Below, one piece after another: positions 45,280 to 53,258 of a stretch of DNA of 64,000 bases; the stretch's first letter is position 1, and every line of letters begins with the position of its first letter. Source of the DNA: Bradyrhizobium sp. JYMT SZCCT0180. GTDB taxonomy: Bacteria > Pseudomonadota > Alphaproteobacteria > Rhizobiales > Xanthobacteraceae. Both the position numbers and the translations under genes were made by a program. Under the pieces are notes generated by a model. It was given only the letters and a program-made list of their open reading frames with translations, ran no database searches and was not told where the DNA came from. The stretch lies in NCBI RefSeq assembly GCF_018130165.1, contig NZ_JAFCLZ010000011.1, forward strand, positions 62,001 to 126,000, given 5' to 3'.

Positions 45280-45335
45280 GATCCGTCTCCCGGCAAATTC
45301 AAAACTTGAGCACAAACGGTGGGGTCGAAACGCCA

Positions 45336-45403
45336 CGAGGTGGATCCGGGCCAAAGACACAGTTCCGCGTTCGGGAACGTGTCAGGCCCAAAGATCCACC
45401 TCG
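45336..45403 (-). promoter_or_regulatory. 68-base RNA hairpin between pqqA and pqqB
   Basis: Outer arms CGAGGTGGATC (45336-45346) and GATCCACCTCG (45393-45403) are perfect complements. The inner part continues with GGGCC/GGCCC, GACAC/GTGTC and GTTCC/GGAAC. No T-tract follows in the pqqB direction. The stem probably protects the pqqA message or partly stops transcription so that PqqA is made in excess over the enzymes (inference). Confidence 0.75.
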
Positions 45404-45427
45404 TTAAGCCTTGGCGATCGCTGCCGG

Positions 45428-45508
45428 TTACTTCCGGGCGGCGCACGCATACATGTTGATTTCCATGCCGACCGGCACTTCGACGATTTTTGGTGCTTTC
45501 CAGGCCAT
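45428..45508 (-). CDS. pqqA: PQQ precursor peptide PqqA
   Basis: A 26-residue peptide, the ribosomally made precursor of PQQ. The sequence MAWKAPKIVEVPVGMEINMY contains the Glu16-x3-Tyr20 pair that PqqE crosslinks, followed by ACAARK. AAGGAG lies seven bases before the ATG, a strong ribosome site. First gene of pqqABCDE. The frame is open further upstream, but only from the ATG at 45508 does it match the family. Confidence 0.96.
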   Translation of the reverse strand: MAWKAPKIVEVPVGMEINMYACAARK

Positions 45509-45814
45509 TAGGCGCTCCTTTTGATACCGGACGAACTCCGCCCTCGGAGACAAGGTACTGCGGATCAGAAAGTTCGCCAGTGAAATCTTTTTGCCGTATG
45601 TCCTCCCTGTTTTCATGTTGCATCGCGAGATAATTCACGTTTTTGTGCGGAGGCCCGCGGTCAAAACGGCGTGGGATCAAGCGTTTCCGGGTTGATCGCA
45701 ACGCCGCGAATGCTGATTTTCCGTTTAACGGAGCGCTGCCGGCTTCAGATAAAGAACTTGTGAAAAATGGGCTGGCCTCCGGCTGCGGGGCATCCATGGA
45801 GTAGGTTACCGCTG
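45509..45814. other. Divergent regulatory region of pqqA and the DUF6894 gene
   Basis: The 306 bases must contain the pqqA promoter. AT-rich stretches occur at 45585-45650 (for example TAATTCACGTTTTTG), but I find no clear EcfG, sigma-54 or operator sequence and no small gene. Confidence 0.4.
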
Positions 45815-46072
45815 ATGCCACGCTATTTTTTCAACACCCGTATCGGCGATGAGCTGATTTCCGATCCCGATGGCGAAGTGCTGCGGGATCCCGACCGCGC
45901 TTGGGAAATGGCGCGCGCCATGATCCGGGAACTGCTCAAGACCGAAGGCACAGACGGCGCGCTGCTGAACGCGACCATCGAGGTCACCGACGACGAGGGC
46001 GAGATCGTGCTCGAGTTTCCGTTCACGGAGGCCATTCTCGACGCGCCGGATCGCTCCATTACCCGGCATTGA
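45815..46072 (+). CDS. DUF6894 family protein
   Basis: An 85-residue protein of the small family typical of rhizobia and beginning MPRYFFNTRIGDELISDPDG. The middle (EVLRDPDRAWEMARAMIREL) is a helix; the end returns to strands (EGEIVLEFPFTEAI). Function unknown. The start at 45815 is chosen from the family N-terminus; a GGAGTAGG lies rather far upstream. Divergent from pqqA. Confidence 0.8.
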   Translation: MPRYFFNTRIGDELISDPDGEVLRDPDRAWEMARAMIRELLKTEGTDGALLNATIEVTDDEGEIVLEFPFTEAILDAPDRSITRH

Positions 46073-46081
46073 TTCAGCCTC

Positions 46082-46206
46082 CGTCATTCCGGGGCGCGCG
46101 ATAGCGCGAACCTCAGGTGCGCAATTGCGCACCGGGGAATCTCGAGATTCCCCGATGTGCAAGTGCACATCTGAGGTTCGATGCTGCGCATCGCCCCGGA
46201 ATGACG
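46082..46206. repeat. Palindromic repeat, first of two related copies
   Basis: Starts CGTCATTCCGGGGCG and ends CGCCCCGGAATGACG, so the ends are inverted. Inside are nested palindromes GGTGCGCAATTGCGCACC, GGGGAATCTCGAGATTCCCC and GATGTGCAAGTGCACATC. The last 32 bases (46175-46206) recur exactly at 47716-47747. It lies 130 bases ahead of the sorbosone dehydrogenase gene. Confidence 0.8.
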
Positions 46207-46337
46207 GTGAGTGACTGATCGCCACCCAAGTTTTCCGATTGCAAATGTACGGACAAATATAAGAGAGTGCCGCCCGGGGGGCCACCGGCGGATGATGTTT
46301 GCCGCGCGAGGATAAGGCTTCCGCCAGGGAGAATGCC

Positions 46338-47621
46338 ATGATGAGCTATTCGTCGGCGCCGCGCAGCCTGTTGCTGGCCGGTGCTTTTTTCGGTGCATTG
46401 ACGTTGACCGCTGCAGCGCAGCAGCCCGCCACGCCGCCTGCGGCAGGTGCGGCGCCGGCAGCCGCAGCCCCACTTCCACCGGGCTCGCCCTTGATCGGCC
46501 GGCCTGCCGATAACGAAGCCGCCGCCAAGCTCGCCCCGATCGCACCGCCGCCGATCCCCGCCGCGCCCGACAAATTGCCGACCGCCAAGCTGAAGGTGCC
46601 GGCCGGCTTCAACATCGAAGTCTACGCTGCCGGGATGGCCAATGCGCGCTCGCTGATCGAAGGCGACAAGGGCACGGTGTTTGCCGGCACCCGCCTGATC
46701 GACAAGGTCTACGCGGTCGTCAACAAGGACGGCAAGCGTTCGGTGAAGGTGATCGCCTCCGGCCTCTATCGTCCGAACGGCCTCGCGTTCAAGGACGGCA
46801 CGCTCTACATCGCCGAACTGTCGAAGATCTCCAGGATCGACAAGATCGAGGACAATCTGGACAGCGCGCCGAAGCCGACCGTGATCTATTCCGATCTGCC
46901 CAAGGATGAAGCCCACGGCTGGAAGTTCATCGGCATCGGCCCCGACAACAAGCTGTACATTCCGGTCGGGCAGCCCGGCAACAACGTGCTGCATAGCGAC
47001 GCCCACGGCCTGATCAAGCGCATCAATCTCGACGGCTCCGGCGCCGAAGTGATCGCCAGGGGCGTGCGCAACACCGTCGGCTTCGACTGGAATCCGGAGA
47101 ACAAGCAGCTCTATTTCACCGACAACGGCCGCGACTGGATGTCGGAGGACCTGCCCGAGGATGAACTCAACCGCATCACCAAGGTCGGCGAGCATTTCGG
47201 CGCCCCCTACTGCCTGCAGGGCAACATGGTCGATCCCGAATTCGGCTGGGGAAAATCCTGCAGCGACTACACCGCGCCGGTCGGCCTGCTGGGCCCGCAT
47301 TCCGCAGCGCTGGGCATGCGGTTCTACACCGGCAACATGTTCCCGAAGTCCTACAAGAACGCGATCTTCATCGCCCGCCATGGTTCGTGGAACAAGACCA
47401 AGAAGGTTGGCGGTGACGTCCTCATCGCCCGGCTAAACAAGGACGGCACTGTCAAATCCGTCGAGCCGTTCCTCACCGGGTTCGTCGAGGACAACAAGTA
47501 TATCGGTCGCCCGGTCGATGTGCTGCAGCTGAAGGACGGCTCGCTGCTGGTCTCCGACGACTACAACGGCGCCGTCTATCGTATCACCTACGGCAAGCAG
47601 AAGGTGGCTGGCGCTAAGTGA
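46338..47621 (+). CDS. Sorbosone dehydrogenase family PQQ-dependent sugar dehydrogenase
   Basis: A 427-residue exported protein: a signal peptide (about 1-27, LLLAGAFFGALTLTAAAQQ), a Pro/Ala-rich linker (about 28-75), then a six-bladed propeller of the glucose/sorbosone dehydrogenase family (VPAGFNIEVYAAG, NGLAFKDGTLYIAE, TVGFDWNPENKQLYFTDNGRDW, ARHGSWNKTKK, SDDYNGAVYRITY). Family members oxidise aldoses or sorbosone in the periplasm with PQQ. The ATG at 46338 is preceded by AGGGAGA. The cytochrome c gene follows, and pqq genes are close by, all of which fit. The exact sugar is unknown. Confidence 0.88.
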   Translation: MMSYSSAPRSLLLAGAFFGALTLTAAAQQPATPPAAGAAPAAAAPLPPGSPLIGRPADNEAAAKLAPIAPPPIPAAPDKLPTAKLKVPAGFNIEVYAAGMANARSLIEGDKGTVFAGTRLIDKVYAVVNKDGKRSVKVIASGLYRPNGLAFKDGTLYIAELSKISRIDKIEDNLDSAPKPTVIYSDLPKDEAHGWKFIGIGPDNKLYIPVGQPGNNVLHSDAHGLIKRINLDGSGAEVIARGVRNTVGFDWNPENKQLYFTDNGRDWMSEDLPEDELNRITKVGEHFGAPYCLQGNMVDPEFGWGKSCSDYTAPVGLLGPHSAALGMRFYTGNMFPKSYKNAIFIARHGSWNKTKKVGGDVLIARLNKDGTVKSVEPFLTGFVEDNKYIGRPVDVLQLKDGSLLVSDDYNGAVYRITYGKQKVAGAK

Positions 47622-47665
47622 TTGGCGTTCGTCGTGAGTAGCAAACGCGACGACCACGTTCCTTG

Positions 47666-47747
47666 GTCATTCCGGGATGGTGCGTAAGCACCAGACCCGG
47701 AATCTCGAGATTCGGGGTTCGATGCTGCGCATCGCCCCGGAATGACG
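47666..47747. repeat. Palindromic repeat, second copy
   Basis: A shorter relative of the element at 46082-46206. It begins GTCATTCCGGGATGGTGCG, contains GAATCTCGAGATTC and ends with the same 32 bases as the first copy (47716-47747). It separates the sorbosone dehydrogenase gene from the cytochrome gene. Confidence 0.8.
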
Positions 47748-47768
47748 ACGAAAATTCCTGGAAGCCTG

Positions 47769-48335
47769 ATGCGTAAAATAGTAACAGCGCTGGCGTTCAC
47801 CGTGATCGCCTCAACCGCAAATGCAGAAACCTTTCAGGATCGCATCGCGCCGTGTCTGGCCTGTCACGGCGAGCGCGGACAGTCCGAGACCGAAAACACG
47901 CCCTCGCTCGGCGCGCAGCAGGCGCCTTACACGCTGATCCAGCTCTTCATGTTTCGCGAGAAGCTGCGCAGCTTCGAGCCGATGAACGAGATGGCGAAGG
48001 CGCTGACCGACGACGATCTGCGCACCTTCTCCGATTTCATCGCGACGATCCCCAAACCCGCACCACCAGCTGAGGCCGGCGATCCCGCACGGATGCAGCG
48101 CGGCCAGGCGCTGGGGCAGCAGCATCACTGCAACAGCTGTCACAACCCGGATTATTCCGGCAAGGAAAACGTGCCGCGGATCGCCAACCAGCGCGAGGAT
48201 TATCTGGCCAAGACGCTTGGCGAATACAAGGACAATAGCCGCCACGGCTATGACGGCAGCATGGCCGACGTGATGGGCCCGATCACACCAGAACAGATCG
48301 CCGATCTCGCTCATTTCATTGCCCATTTGCGCTAA
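47769..48335 (+). CDS. Exported dihaem cytochrome c
   Basis: A 188-residue periplasmic protein with a signal peptide (MRKIVTALAFTVIASTANA) and two haem-binding motifs, CLACH (Cys29, Cys32, His33) and CNSCH (Cys121, Cys124, His125). The duplicated layout resembles cytochrome c4 types. Candidate axial Met residues are in LFMFREK and in the DVMGP segment. It follows the PQQ dehydrogenase on the same strand, making it the likely electron acceptor for that enzyme. The start at 47769 is the ATG that gives the signal peptide. Confidence 0.9.
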   Translation: MRKIVTALAFTVIASTANAETFQDRIAPCLACHGERGQSETENTPSLGAQQAPYTLIQLFMFREKLRSFEPMNEMAKALTDDDLRTFSDFIATIPKPAPPAEAGDPARMQRGQALGQQHHCNSCHNPDYSGKENVPRIANQREDYLAKTLGEYKDNSRHGYDGSMADVMGPITPEQIADLAHFIAHLR

Positions 48336-48405
48336 ACCCCCGTTCACGGCCCCGGCTGGCGTTGCCGTTCGCGCGGCGCTACAAGGCGGTCAAACGGAGT
48401 TTCCC

Positions 48406-49806
48406 ATGCAAGAAATCTGGCGCCTGTCGGCCGCGGAGCTGGCCTCGCTGATCAAGGCAAAAAAGGTCTCGGCAACGGAGGCGGCCACATCAGCATTGGC
48501 GCGGCTGGACGCGGTCAATCCCCAGATCAATGCCGTGGTCGACCACAAGCCGGCCGAAGTGCTGGCACAGGCTGCGGCAATCGATGCCGCGATCGGGCGG
48601 GGCGAAGATGTCGGCCCCCTCGGCGGCGTACCCATTACCGTGAAGGTCAATATCGACCAGAAGGGCTTTGCCACCACCAACGGCCTGAAGCTGCAGCGCG
48701 AGGCCATTGCGGCGGACAACAGCCCCGTGATCGATAACCTCTACAAGGCCGGCGCCGTCATTTTGGGGCGGACCAATTGCCCGGCCTTTTCCTATCGCTG
48801 GTTCACCACCAATCTCGTGCATGGCGATACCAAAAATCCCCGCGATCCCGGTATCACGCCAGGCGGCTCCTCGGGCGGCGCGGGTGCTGCGGTCGCGGCC
48901 GGCATCGGGCATATCGCGCACGGCACCGATATCGCGGGCTCGATCCGCTACCCGGCCTATGCCTGCGGCGTCCATGGCCTGCGGCCGACGATAGGCCGGA
49001 TTCCGGCGTTCAACGCCGCGCTCCCCGAGCGCACGATTGGTCCCCAGATCAGCGCGGTATCCGGACCCTTGGCCCGGACCATCGGCGATATCCGGATTGC
49101 CCTGGCGGCGATGTCGGCCCGGGATTATCGCGATCCCTGGTGGGTGCCGGCGCCGCTGGAGGGCCCGCCGGCACCAAAGCGCGTCGCGATGTGCCTCAAT
49201 CCTGATGGCCTCGATCCCGTACCGGAGGTGAAAGCCGCCGTTGCCGATGCCGGCAAGCGGCTGGAGCGCGCGGGCTGGATCGTCGAAGAGATCACCAATA
49301 CGCCGCCGCTGCGCGAGCCCGCCAATCTGCAGACCAAGCTCTGGCTCGGCGACAGCTATGAGGCGCAGCTGGAGACCGCCGAGCGCGAGGGCGATCCTGG
49401 CGCGCTGGCCTGCCTGCGCGGCAACCGGACAAAAGTGTTTCCGTTCGATGCCGCTTCGTTCTCGAAGGCGCTGACCCGGCGCGCGACGCTGACCCGCGAA
49501 TGGCTGGAATTCTTCGAACGATACCCGGTGCTGCTGATGCCGGTATCCGGCGAATTGCCGTTCCCCGACCACCTCGACCGCAAGGACGAGGCGTCTTTTG
49601 CGAGGGTGTGGCACGCCCAATTGCCGCAGATTGCCATTCCCTTCATGGGGCTGCCCGGGCTAACGGTCTCGACAGGACTGGTCGGGCGGATTCCGGTCGG
49701 CGTTCAGCTGGTCTCCGGCCGTTACCGCGAGGATCTCTGCCTTGCCGCGGGCGAGGCGATCGAGGCGGGTGGAACGCCGTCGGCGGCGATCGATCCGGCA
49801 AGCTAA
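48406..49806 (+). CDS. Amidase (amidase-signature family)
   Basis: A 466-residue amidase-signature hydrolase cleaving a carboxamide. The Ser-cisSer-Lys triad is complete: Lys80 in PITVKVN, cis-Ser155 in PGGSSGGAGAA, and nucleophile Ser179 in HGTDIAGSIR. The C-terminal part contains QIAIPFMGLPGLTV. The start at 48406 (MQEIWRLSAAELASLI) has ACGGAG upstream; the longer frame back to 48319 overlaps the cytochrome end and lacks a site. Substrate unknown. It is not GatA, because no gatB or gatC is adjacent. Confidence 0.92.
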   Translation: MQEIWRLSAAELASLIKAKKVSATEAATSALARLDAVNPQINAVVDHKPAEVLAQAAAIDAAIGRGEDVGPLGGVPITVKVNIDQKGFATTNGLKLQREAIAADNSPVIDNLYKAGAVILGRTNCPAFSYRWFTTNLVHGDTKNPRDPGITPGGSSGGAGAAVAAGIGHIAHGTDIAGSIRYPAYACGVHGLRPTIGRIPAFNAALPERTIGPQISAVSGPLARTIGDIRIALAAMSARDYRDPWWVPAPLEGPPAPKRVAMCLNPDGLDPVPEVKAAVADAGKRLERAGWIVEEITNTPPLREPANLQTKLWLGDSYEAQLETAEREGDPGALACLRGNRTKVFPFDAASFSKALTRRATLTREWLEFFERYPVLLMPVSGELPFPDHLDRKDEASFARVWHAQLPQIAIPFMGLPGLTVSTGLVGRIPVGVQLVSGRYREDLCLAAGEAIEAGGTPSAAIDPAS

Positions 49807-49810
49807 CAGA

Positions 49811-49854
49811 GCGTTTTCAAGCGAAGTGGACACCGGTTCGCGTAAAGAAAACGC
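49811..49854. repeat. Short palindromic element between amidase and gpx
   Basis: GCGTTTTC (49811-49818) pairs with GAAAACGC (49847-49854); the middle reads AAGCGAAGTGGACACCGGTT. This 44-base unit is very common in front of genes in Bradyrhizobium and related rhizobia, function unknown. It lies 27 bases ahead of the gpx ATG. Confidence 0.7.
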
Positions 49855-49880
49855 GTCAAACAAGAGACCGAAGGAATTCG

Positions 49881-50357
49881 ATGTCAGCTATTTATGATTT
49901 CACGGCACAGTCGCTGGCCGGCGAAGAGGTCCCGCTCAAGCGGTTCGAGGGCCAGGTGCTGCTGATCGTCAACACCGCCAGCGCCTGCGGATTCACGCCG
50001 CAATACAAGGGCCTGGAAACCATGCATCGCGAACTTTCGCCGCGCGGTTTTGCGGTGCTCGGTTTTCCCTGCAACCAGTTCGGCGCGCAGGAGCCGGGCG
50101 ACGCCAAACAAATCGAGGCGTTCTGCGAAACCAGATTTCACGTGACGTTTCCGATGTTCGCCAAGATCGACGTCAACGGCAGCAAGGCGCACCCGCTGTA
50201 TGAATACCTGAAGAACGAACGATCGGGCCTGCTGGGCTCGTCGATCAAATGGAATTTCACCAAATTCGTGATCGATCGTTCGGGCAAGGTGGTGGGGCGC
50301 CATGCACCGACCGTGACACCCGAAGCACTGAGAAGAGAAATCGAGGCACTGCTATGA
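49881..50357 (+). CDS. Glutathione peroxidase family protein
   Basis: A 158-residue thiol peroxidase of the GPx family. The peroxidatic cysteine is Cys36 in NTASACGFTPQY; the partner Gln/Trp residues are in FPCNQFGAQEPGD and SIKWNFTKF. A second Cys in FPCNQ could resolve through thioredoxin, as in many bacterial members. AAGGAATT precedes the ATG at 49881. The stop overlaps the DUF3297 gene (ATGA). Confidence 0.95.
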   Translation: MSAIYDFTAQSLAGEEVPLKRFEGQVLLIVNTASACGFTPQYKGLETMHRELSPRGFAVLGFPCNQFGAQEPGDAKQIEAFCETRFHVTFPMFAKIDVNGSKAHPLYEYLKNERSGLLGSSIKWNFTKFVIDRSGKVVGRHAPTVTPEALRREIEALL

Positions 50358-50611
50358 ACGAGAAAACCGAAACCGACGCGTTCCCCGACCGCCTGTCGAC
50401 CAATCCGAGCAGCCCCTACTACAACGAAGAACTGCTGTCGCGCGACGTCGGCATCCGCTTCAAGGGCGCCGAGAAGACCAACGTCGAGGAATACTGCATC
50501 AGCGAGGGCTGGATCCGCGTCACCGCGGGAAATGCCAAGGACCGCTTCGGCAATCCCTTGACGATCAAGGTTCATGGCCCGGTCGAGCCGTATTTCCGGG
50601 ACAAGGCGTAA
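50354..50611 (+). CDS. DUF3297 family protein
   Basis: An 85-residue cytoplasmic protein of the DUF3297 family, recognised from NPSSPYYNEELLSRDVGIRF, NVEEYCISEGWIRV and GNPLTIKVHGPVEPYF. Function unknown. It is translationally coupled to the glutathione peroxidase gene, which suggests a shared role in oxidative conditions (inference from position only). Confidence 0.88.
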   Translation: MNEKTETDAFPDRLSTNPSSPYYNEELLSRDVGIRFKGAEKTNVEEYCISEGWIRVTAGNAKDRFGNPLTIKVHGPVEPYFRDKA

Positions 50612-50630
50612 CCCCGAACGATGCCTCCTC

Positions 50631-50715
50631 GTCATTGCGAGGAGCGAAGCGACGAAGCAATCCATTCTTTCTTTCCCTGCGGCTAGATGGATTGCTTCGC
50701 TTTGCTCGCAATGAC
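50631..50715. repeat. Palindromic repeat between DUF3297 and tarD
   Basis: The left arm begins GTCATTGCGAGGAGCGAAGC and ends GCAATCCA (50664); the right arm runs from TGGATTGCTTCGC (50688) to CTCGCAATGAC (50715). A 23-base spacer separates them. The unit is a well-known type in Bradyrhizobium and other alphaproteobacteria. It could fold as a long hairpin after the DUF3297 gene. Confidence 0.8.
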
Positions 50716-50761
50716 GGGATTGAAACCCTCGACCTAAATTCTGCTTTCGAAAGCCACCACC

Positions 50762-51931
50762 ATGTCCGTCCGCATCGTCGATGTCTGCGAAATCACAAAG
50801 CCGATCTCCTCGCCGATCCGTAACGCCTATATCGACTTCACCAAAATGACGACGAGCCTCGTCGCCGTCGTCACCGACGTCGTGCGCGATGGCAGCCGCG
50901 TGGTCGGCTATGGCTTCAATTCCAACGGCCGCTACGGGCAGGGCGGCCTGATCCGCGAGCGCTTTGCGCCGCGGCTCAAGGAGGCCGATCCGAAATCGCT
51001 GCTCGATGCATCAGGCGCAAATCTCGATCCGGACAAGGTCTGGTCGACATTGATGTCCAACGAAAAACCCGGCGGCCATGGCGAGCGCTCGGTCGCGGTC
51101 GGCACCATCGACATGGCGGTGTGGGATGCGGTGGCGAAGATCGCGGGCAAGCCGTTGTTCCGGCTGCTTGCCGAGCGCCACGGCCTTAACGCCAATCCGC
51201 GCGTGTTCGTATATGCCGCCGGTGGTTACTACTATCCCGGCAAGGATCTCTCCGCGCTGCGCGGCGAAATGCGCGGTTATCTCGACCGCGGCTACAACGT
51301 CGTCAAGATGAAGATCGGCGGCGCGCCGATCGCTGAGGACCGCGAGCGCATCGAAGCGGTGCTGAAGGAAATCGGCAATCAGGCGCAGCTCGCGGTGGAC
51401 GCGAATGGACGCTTCGATCTGGAAACCGCGATTGCGTATGCAAAAATGCTGCTGGAGTATCCGCTGTTCTGGTACGAGGAAGCTGGCGACCCCCTCGATT
51501 ACGCGCTGCAGGCAGCGCTCGCCGAATTCTATCCGGCGCCGATGGCGACCGGTGAAAATCTCTTCAGCCATCAGGATGCGAAGAACTTGATCCGCTACGG
51601 CGGCATGCGGCCGGACCGCGACTGGCTGCAATTTGATTGCGCGCTGTCCTACGGCCTCTGCGAGTATCAGCGCACGCTTGATGCCTTGAAGACCCATGGC
51701 TGGTCGGCCAGCCGCTGCATCCCGCATGGCGGCCACCAGATGTCGCTCAATATCGCCGCCGGTCTCGGGCTCGGCGGCAATGAGAGCTATCCCGACCTGT
51801 TCCAGCCCTATGGCGGTTTTCCGGATGGCGTTCGCGTCGAGAATGGCCACATCACCATGCCTGATTTGCCGGGCATCGGCTTTGAGGGCAAATCCGATCT
51901 CTACAAGGAAATGAAGGCGCTGGCGGCGTGA
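50762..51931 (+). CDS. tarD: D-tartrate dehydratase (enolase superfamily)
   Basis: Dehydrates D-tartrate to oxaloacetate. The 389 residues match my memory of the structurally studied Bradyrhizobium japonicum enzyme closely along their whole length. The catalytic set is in place: Lys184 in VKMKIGG, metal ligands Asp213 (VDANGRF), Glu239 (WYEEAGD) and Glu265 (TGENLFSH), and His322 in IPHGGHQMS. The capping domain is residues about 1-145. The ATG at 50762 has a weak ribosome site. No tartrate transporter is nearby; serA follows after 58 bases. Confidence 0.93.
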   Translation: MSVRIVDVCEITKPISSPIRNAYIDFTKMTTSLVAVVTDVVRDGSRVVGYGFNSNGRYGQGGLIRERFAPRLKEADPKSLLDASGANLDPDKVWSTLMSNEKPGGHGERSVAVGTIDMAVWDAVAKIAGKPLFRLLAERHGLNANPRVFVYAAGGYYYPGKDLSALRGEMRGYLDRGYNVVKMKIGGAPIAEDRERIEAVLKEIGNQAQLAVDANGRFDLETAIAYAKMLLEYPLFWYEEAGDPLDYALQAALAEFYPAPMATGENLFSHQDAKNLIRYGGMRPDRDWLQFDCALSYGLCEYQRTLDALKTHGWSASRCIPHGGHQMSLNIAAGLGLGGNESYPDLFQPYGGFPDGVRVENGHITMPDLPGIGFEGKSDLYKEMKALAA

Positions 51932-51989
51932 GAATGGTTTTCCGAGCCGTCAGTCCACCAATCATCTATCTCTAAAGGACGCTGCGATC

Positions 51990-53249
51990 TTGACCAGCAA
52001 ACTTCCCCAACTCTCGCTCGCCAAGGACAAGATCCGGGTCTTGCTCCTCGAAGGTGTCAACGACAGCGCCGTGCAGCTGATCGAGACGGCCGGTTATTCC
52101 AGCATGACGCGCCTGTCGAAAGCGCTGGAGGGCGATGCGCTCAAGGAAGCCATCAAGGGCGTGCACCTGCTCGGCATCCGCTCCCGCACGCAGATCACGC
52201 CGGATGTTCTGGAGGCCGCGGACCGGCTGATCGCGATCGGCTGCTTCAGCGTCGGCACCAACCAGGTGGATGTCGACGCCGCGCGCCGGGTCGGGATTCC
52301 CGTGTTCAACGCGCCGTTTTCCAACACGCGAAGCGTGGCCGAACTGGTGATCGGCGAGATCGTCATCCTGCTGCGCCGGATCGTGGCGCGTTCCAACGCC
52401 GCCCATCAGGGGCGCTGGGACAAGTCCGCCAACGACAGCTATGAGGTGAGGGGCAAGACGCTCGGCATCATAGGCTACGGCAATATCGGCTCGCAGCTCT
52501 CCAATCTCGCCGAAGCGCTGGGCATGAAGGTGATCTTCTACGATCACACCGACCGGCTTCGCCACGGCAACACCGAGCCGGTCGCGAGCTTGCATGAGCT
52601 ATTGGCGCAGAGCGACGTCGTGTCGTTGCATGTGCCGGAAACGGCTGCTACGGCCGGGATGATCGGGCGCGAGGAGATTGCGGCGATCAAGGCGGGTGCG
52701 TATTTCATCAACAACAGCCGCGGCACCGTCGTTGATTTGGAGGCGCTCGCCGACGCGCTGCGTGAAGGCAGGCTCCGTGGCGCTGCGGTGGACGTTTTCC
52801 CGGTCGAGCCGCGCTCGAACGCGGATCGCTTCGTATCGCCGCTGCAGGGGCTGGAAAATGTCATCCTGACGCCGCACATCGGCGGTTCGACCGAGGAGGC
52901 GCAGGAGCGCATCGGCGCCGAGGTGGCGCGCAAGCTGGTCGATTACAGCGATTCCGGCTCCACCATGGGCGCCGTCAATTTCCCGCAGGTCCAGCTGCCG
53001 CCGCGGCCGTCGGGTACGCGGTTCATCCAGGTGCAGCGCAATCTGCCGGGCATGCTGGGCCGCTTGAATGAAGTGCTGGCGCGCCACTCGGTCAACATCG
53101 CCGCGCAATATTACGAGACCGATCACGACGTCGGCTATGTCGTGCTCGACGCCGATGCCTCCGCCGCCGACGGCCAGCGCGTGCTTGCGGACATCCGGGC
53201 TCTGGAAGGCACCATCCGCGCCCGCTTGCTCTATGAGTACAAGATCTGA
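51990..53249 (+). CDS. serA: D-3-phosphoglycerate dehydrogenase
   Basis: First enzyme of serine synthesis from 3-phosphoglycerate, 419 residues, E. coli-like architecture: a catalytic/NAD domain (GIIGYGNIGSQLSNLAEALG, NNSRGTVVDLEAL, LTPHIGGSTEEAQERIG) and a C-terminal ACT regulatory domain (about 345-419, NLPGMLGRLNEVLARHSVNI) that in the family binds serine for feedback inhibition. The start is TTG at 51990 with AAAGGA about ten bases upstream. Possibly co-transcribed with tarD. The organism may well carry a second, longer serA elsewhere. Confidence 0.93.
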   Translation: MTSKLPQLSLAKDKIRVLLLEGVNDSAVQLIETAGYSSMTRLSKALEGDALKEAIKGVHLLGIRSRTQITPDVLEAADRLIAIGCFSVGTNQVDVDAARRVGIPVFNAPFSNTRSVAELVIGEIVILLRRIVARSNAAHQGRWDKSANDSYEVRGKTLGIIGYGNIGSQLSNLAEALGMKVIFYDHTDRLRHGNTEPVASLHELLAQSDVVSLHVPETAATAGMIGREEIAAIKAGAYFINNSRGTVVDLEALADALREGRLRGAAVDVFPVEPRSNADRFVSPLQGLENVILTPHIGGSTEEAQERIGAEVARKLVDYSDSGSTMGAVNFPQVQLPPRPSGTRFIQVQRNLPGMLGRLNEVLARHSVNIAAQYYETDHDVGYVVLDADASAADGQRVLADIRALEGTIRARLLYEYKI

Positions 53250-53258
53250 AGCCGGGCG

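Noticed and set aside
46113..47381. Minus-strand frame opposite the sorbosone dehydrogenase gene
   Set aside because: Antisense to a gene with signal peptide and propeller motifs; its 3' end is the palindromic repeat.
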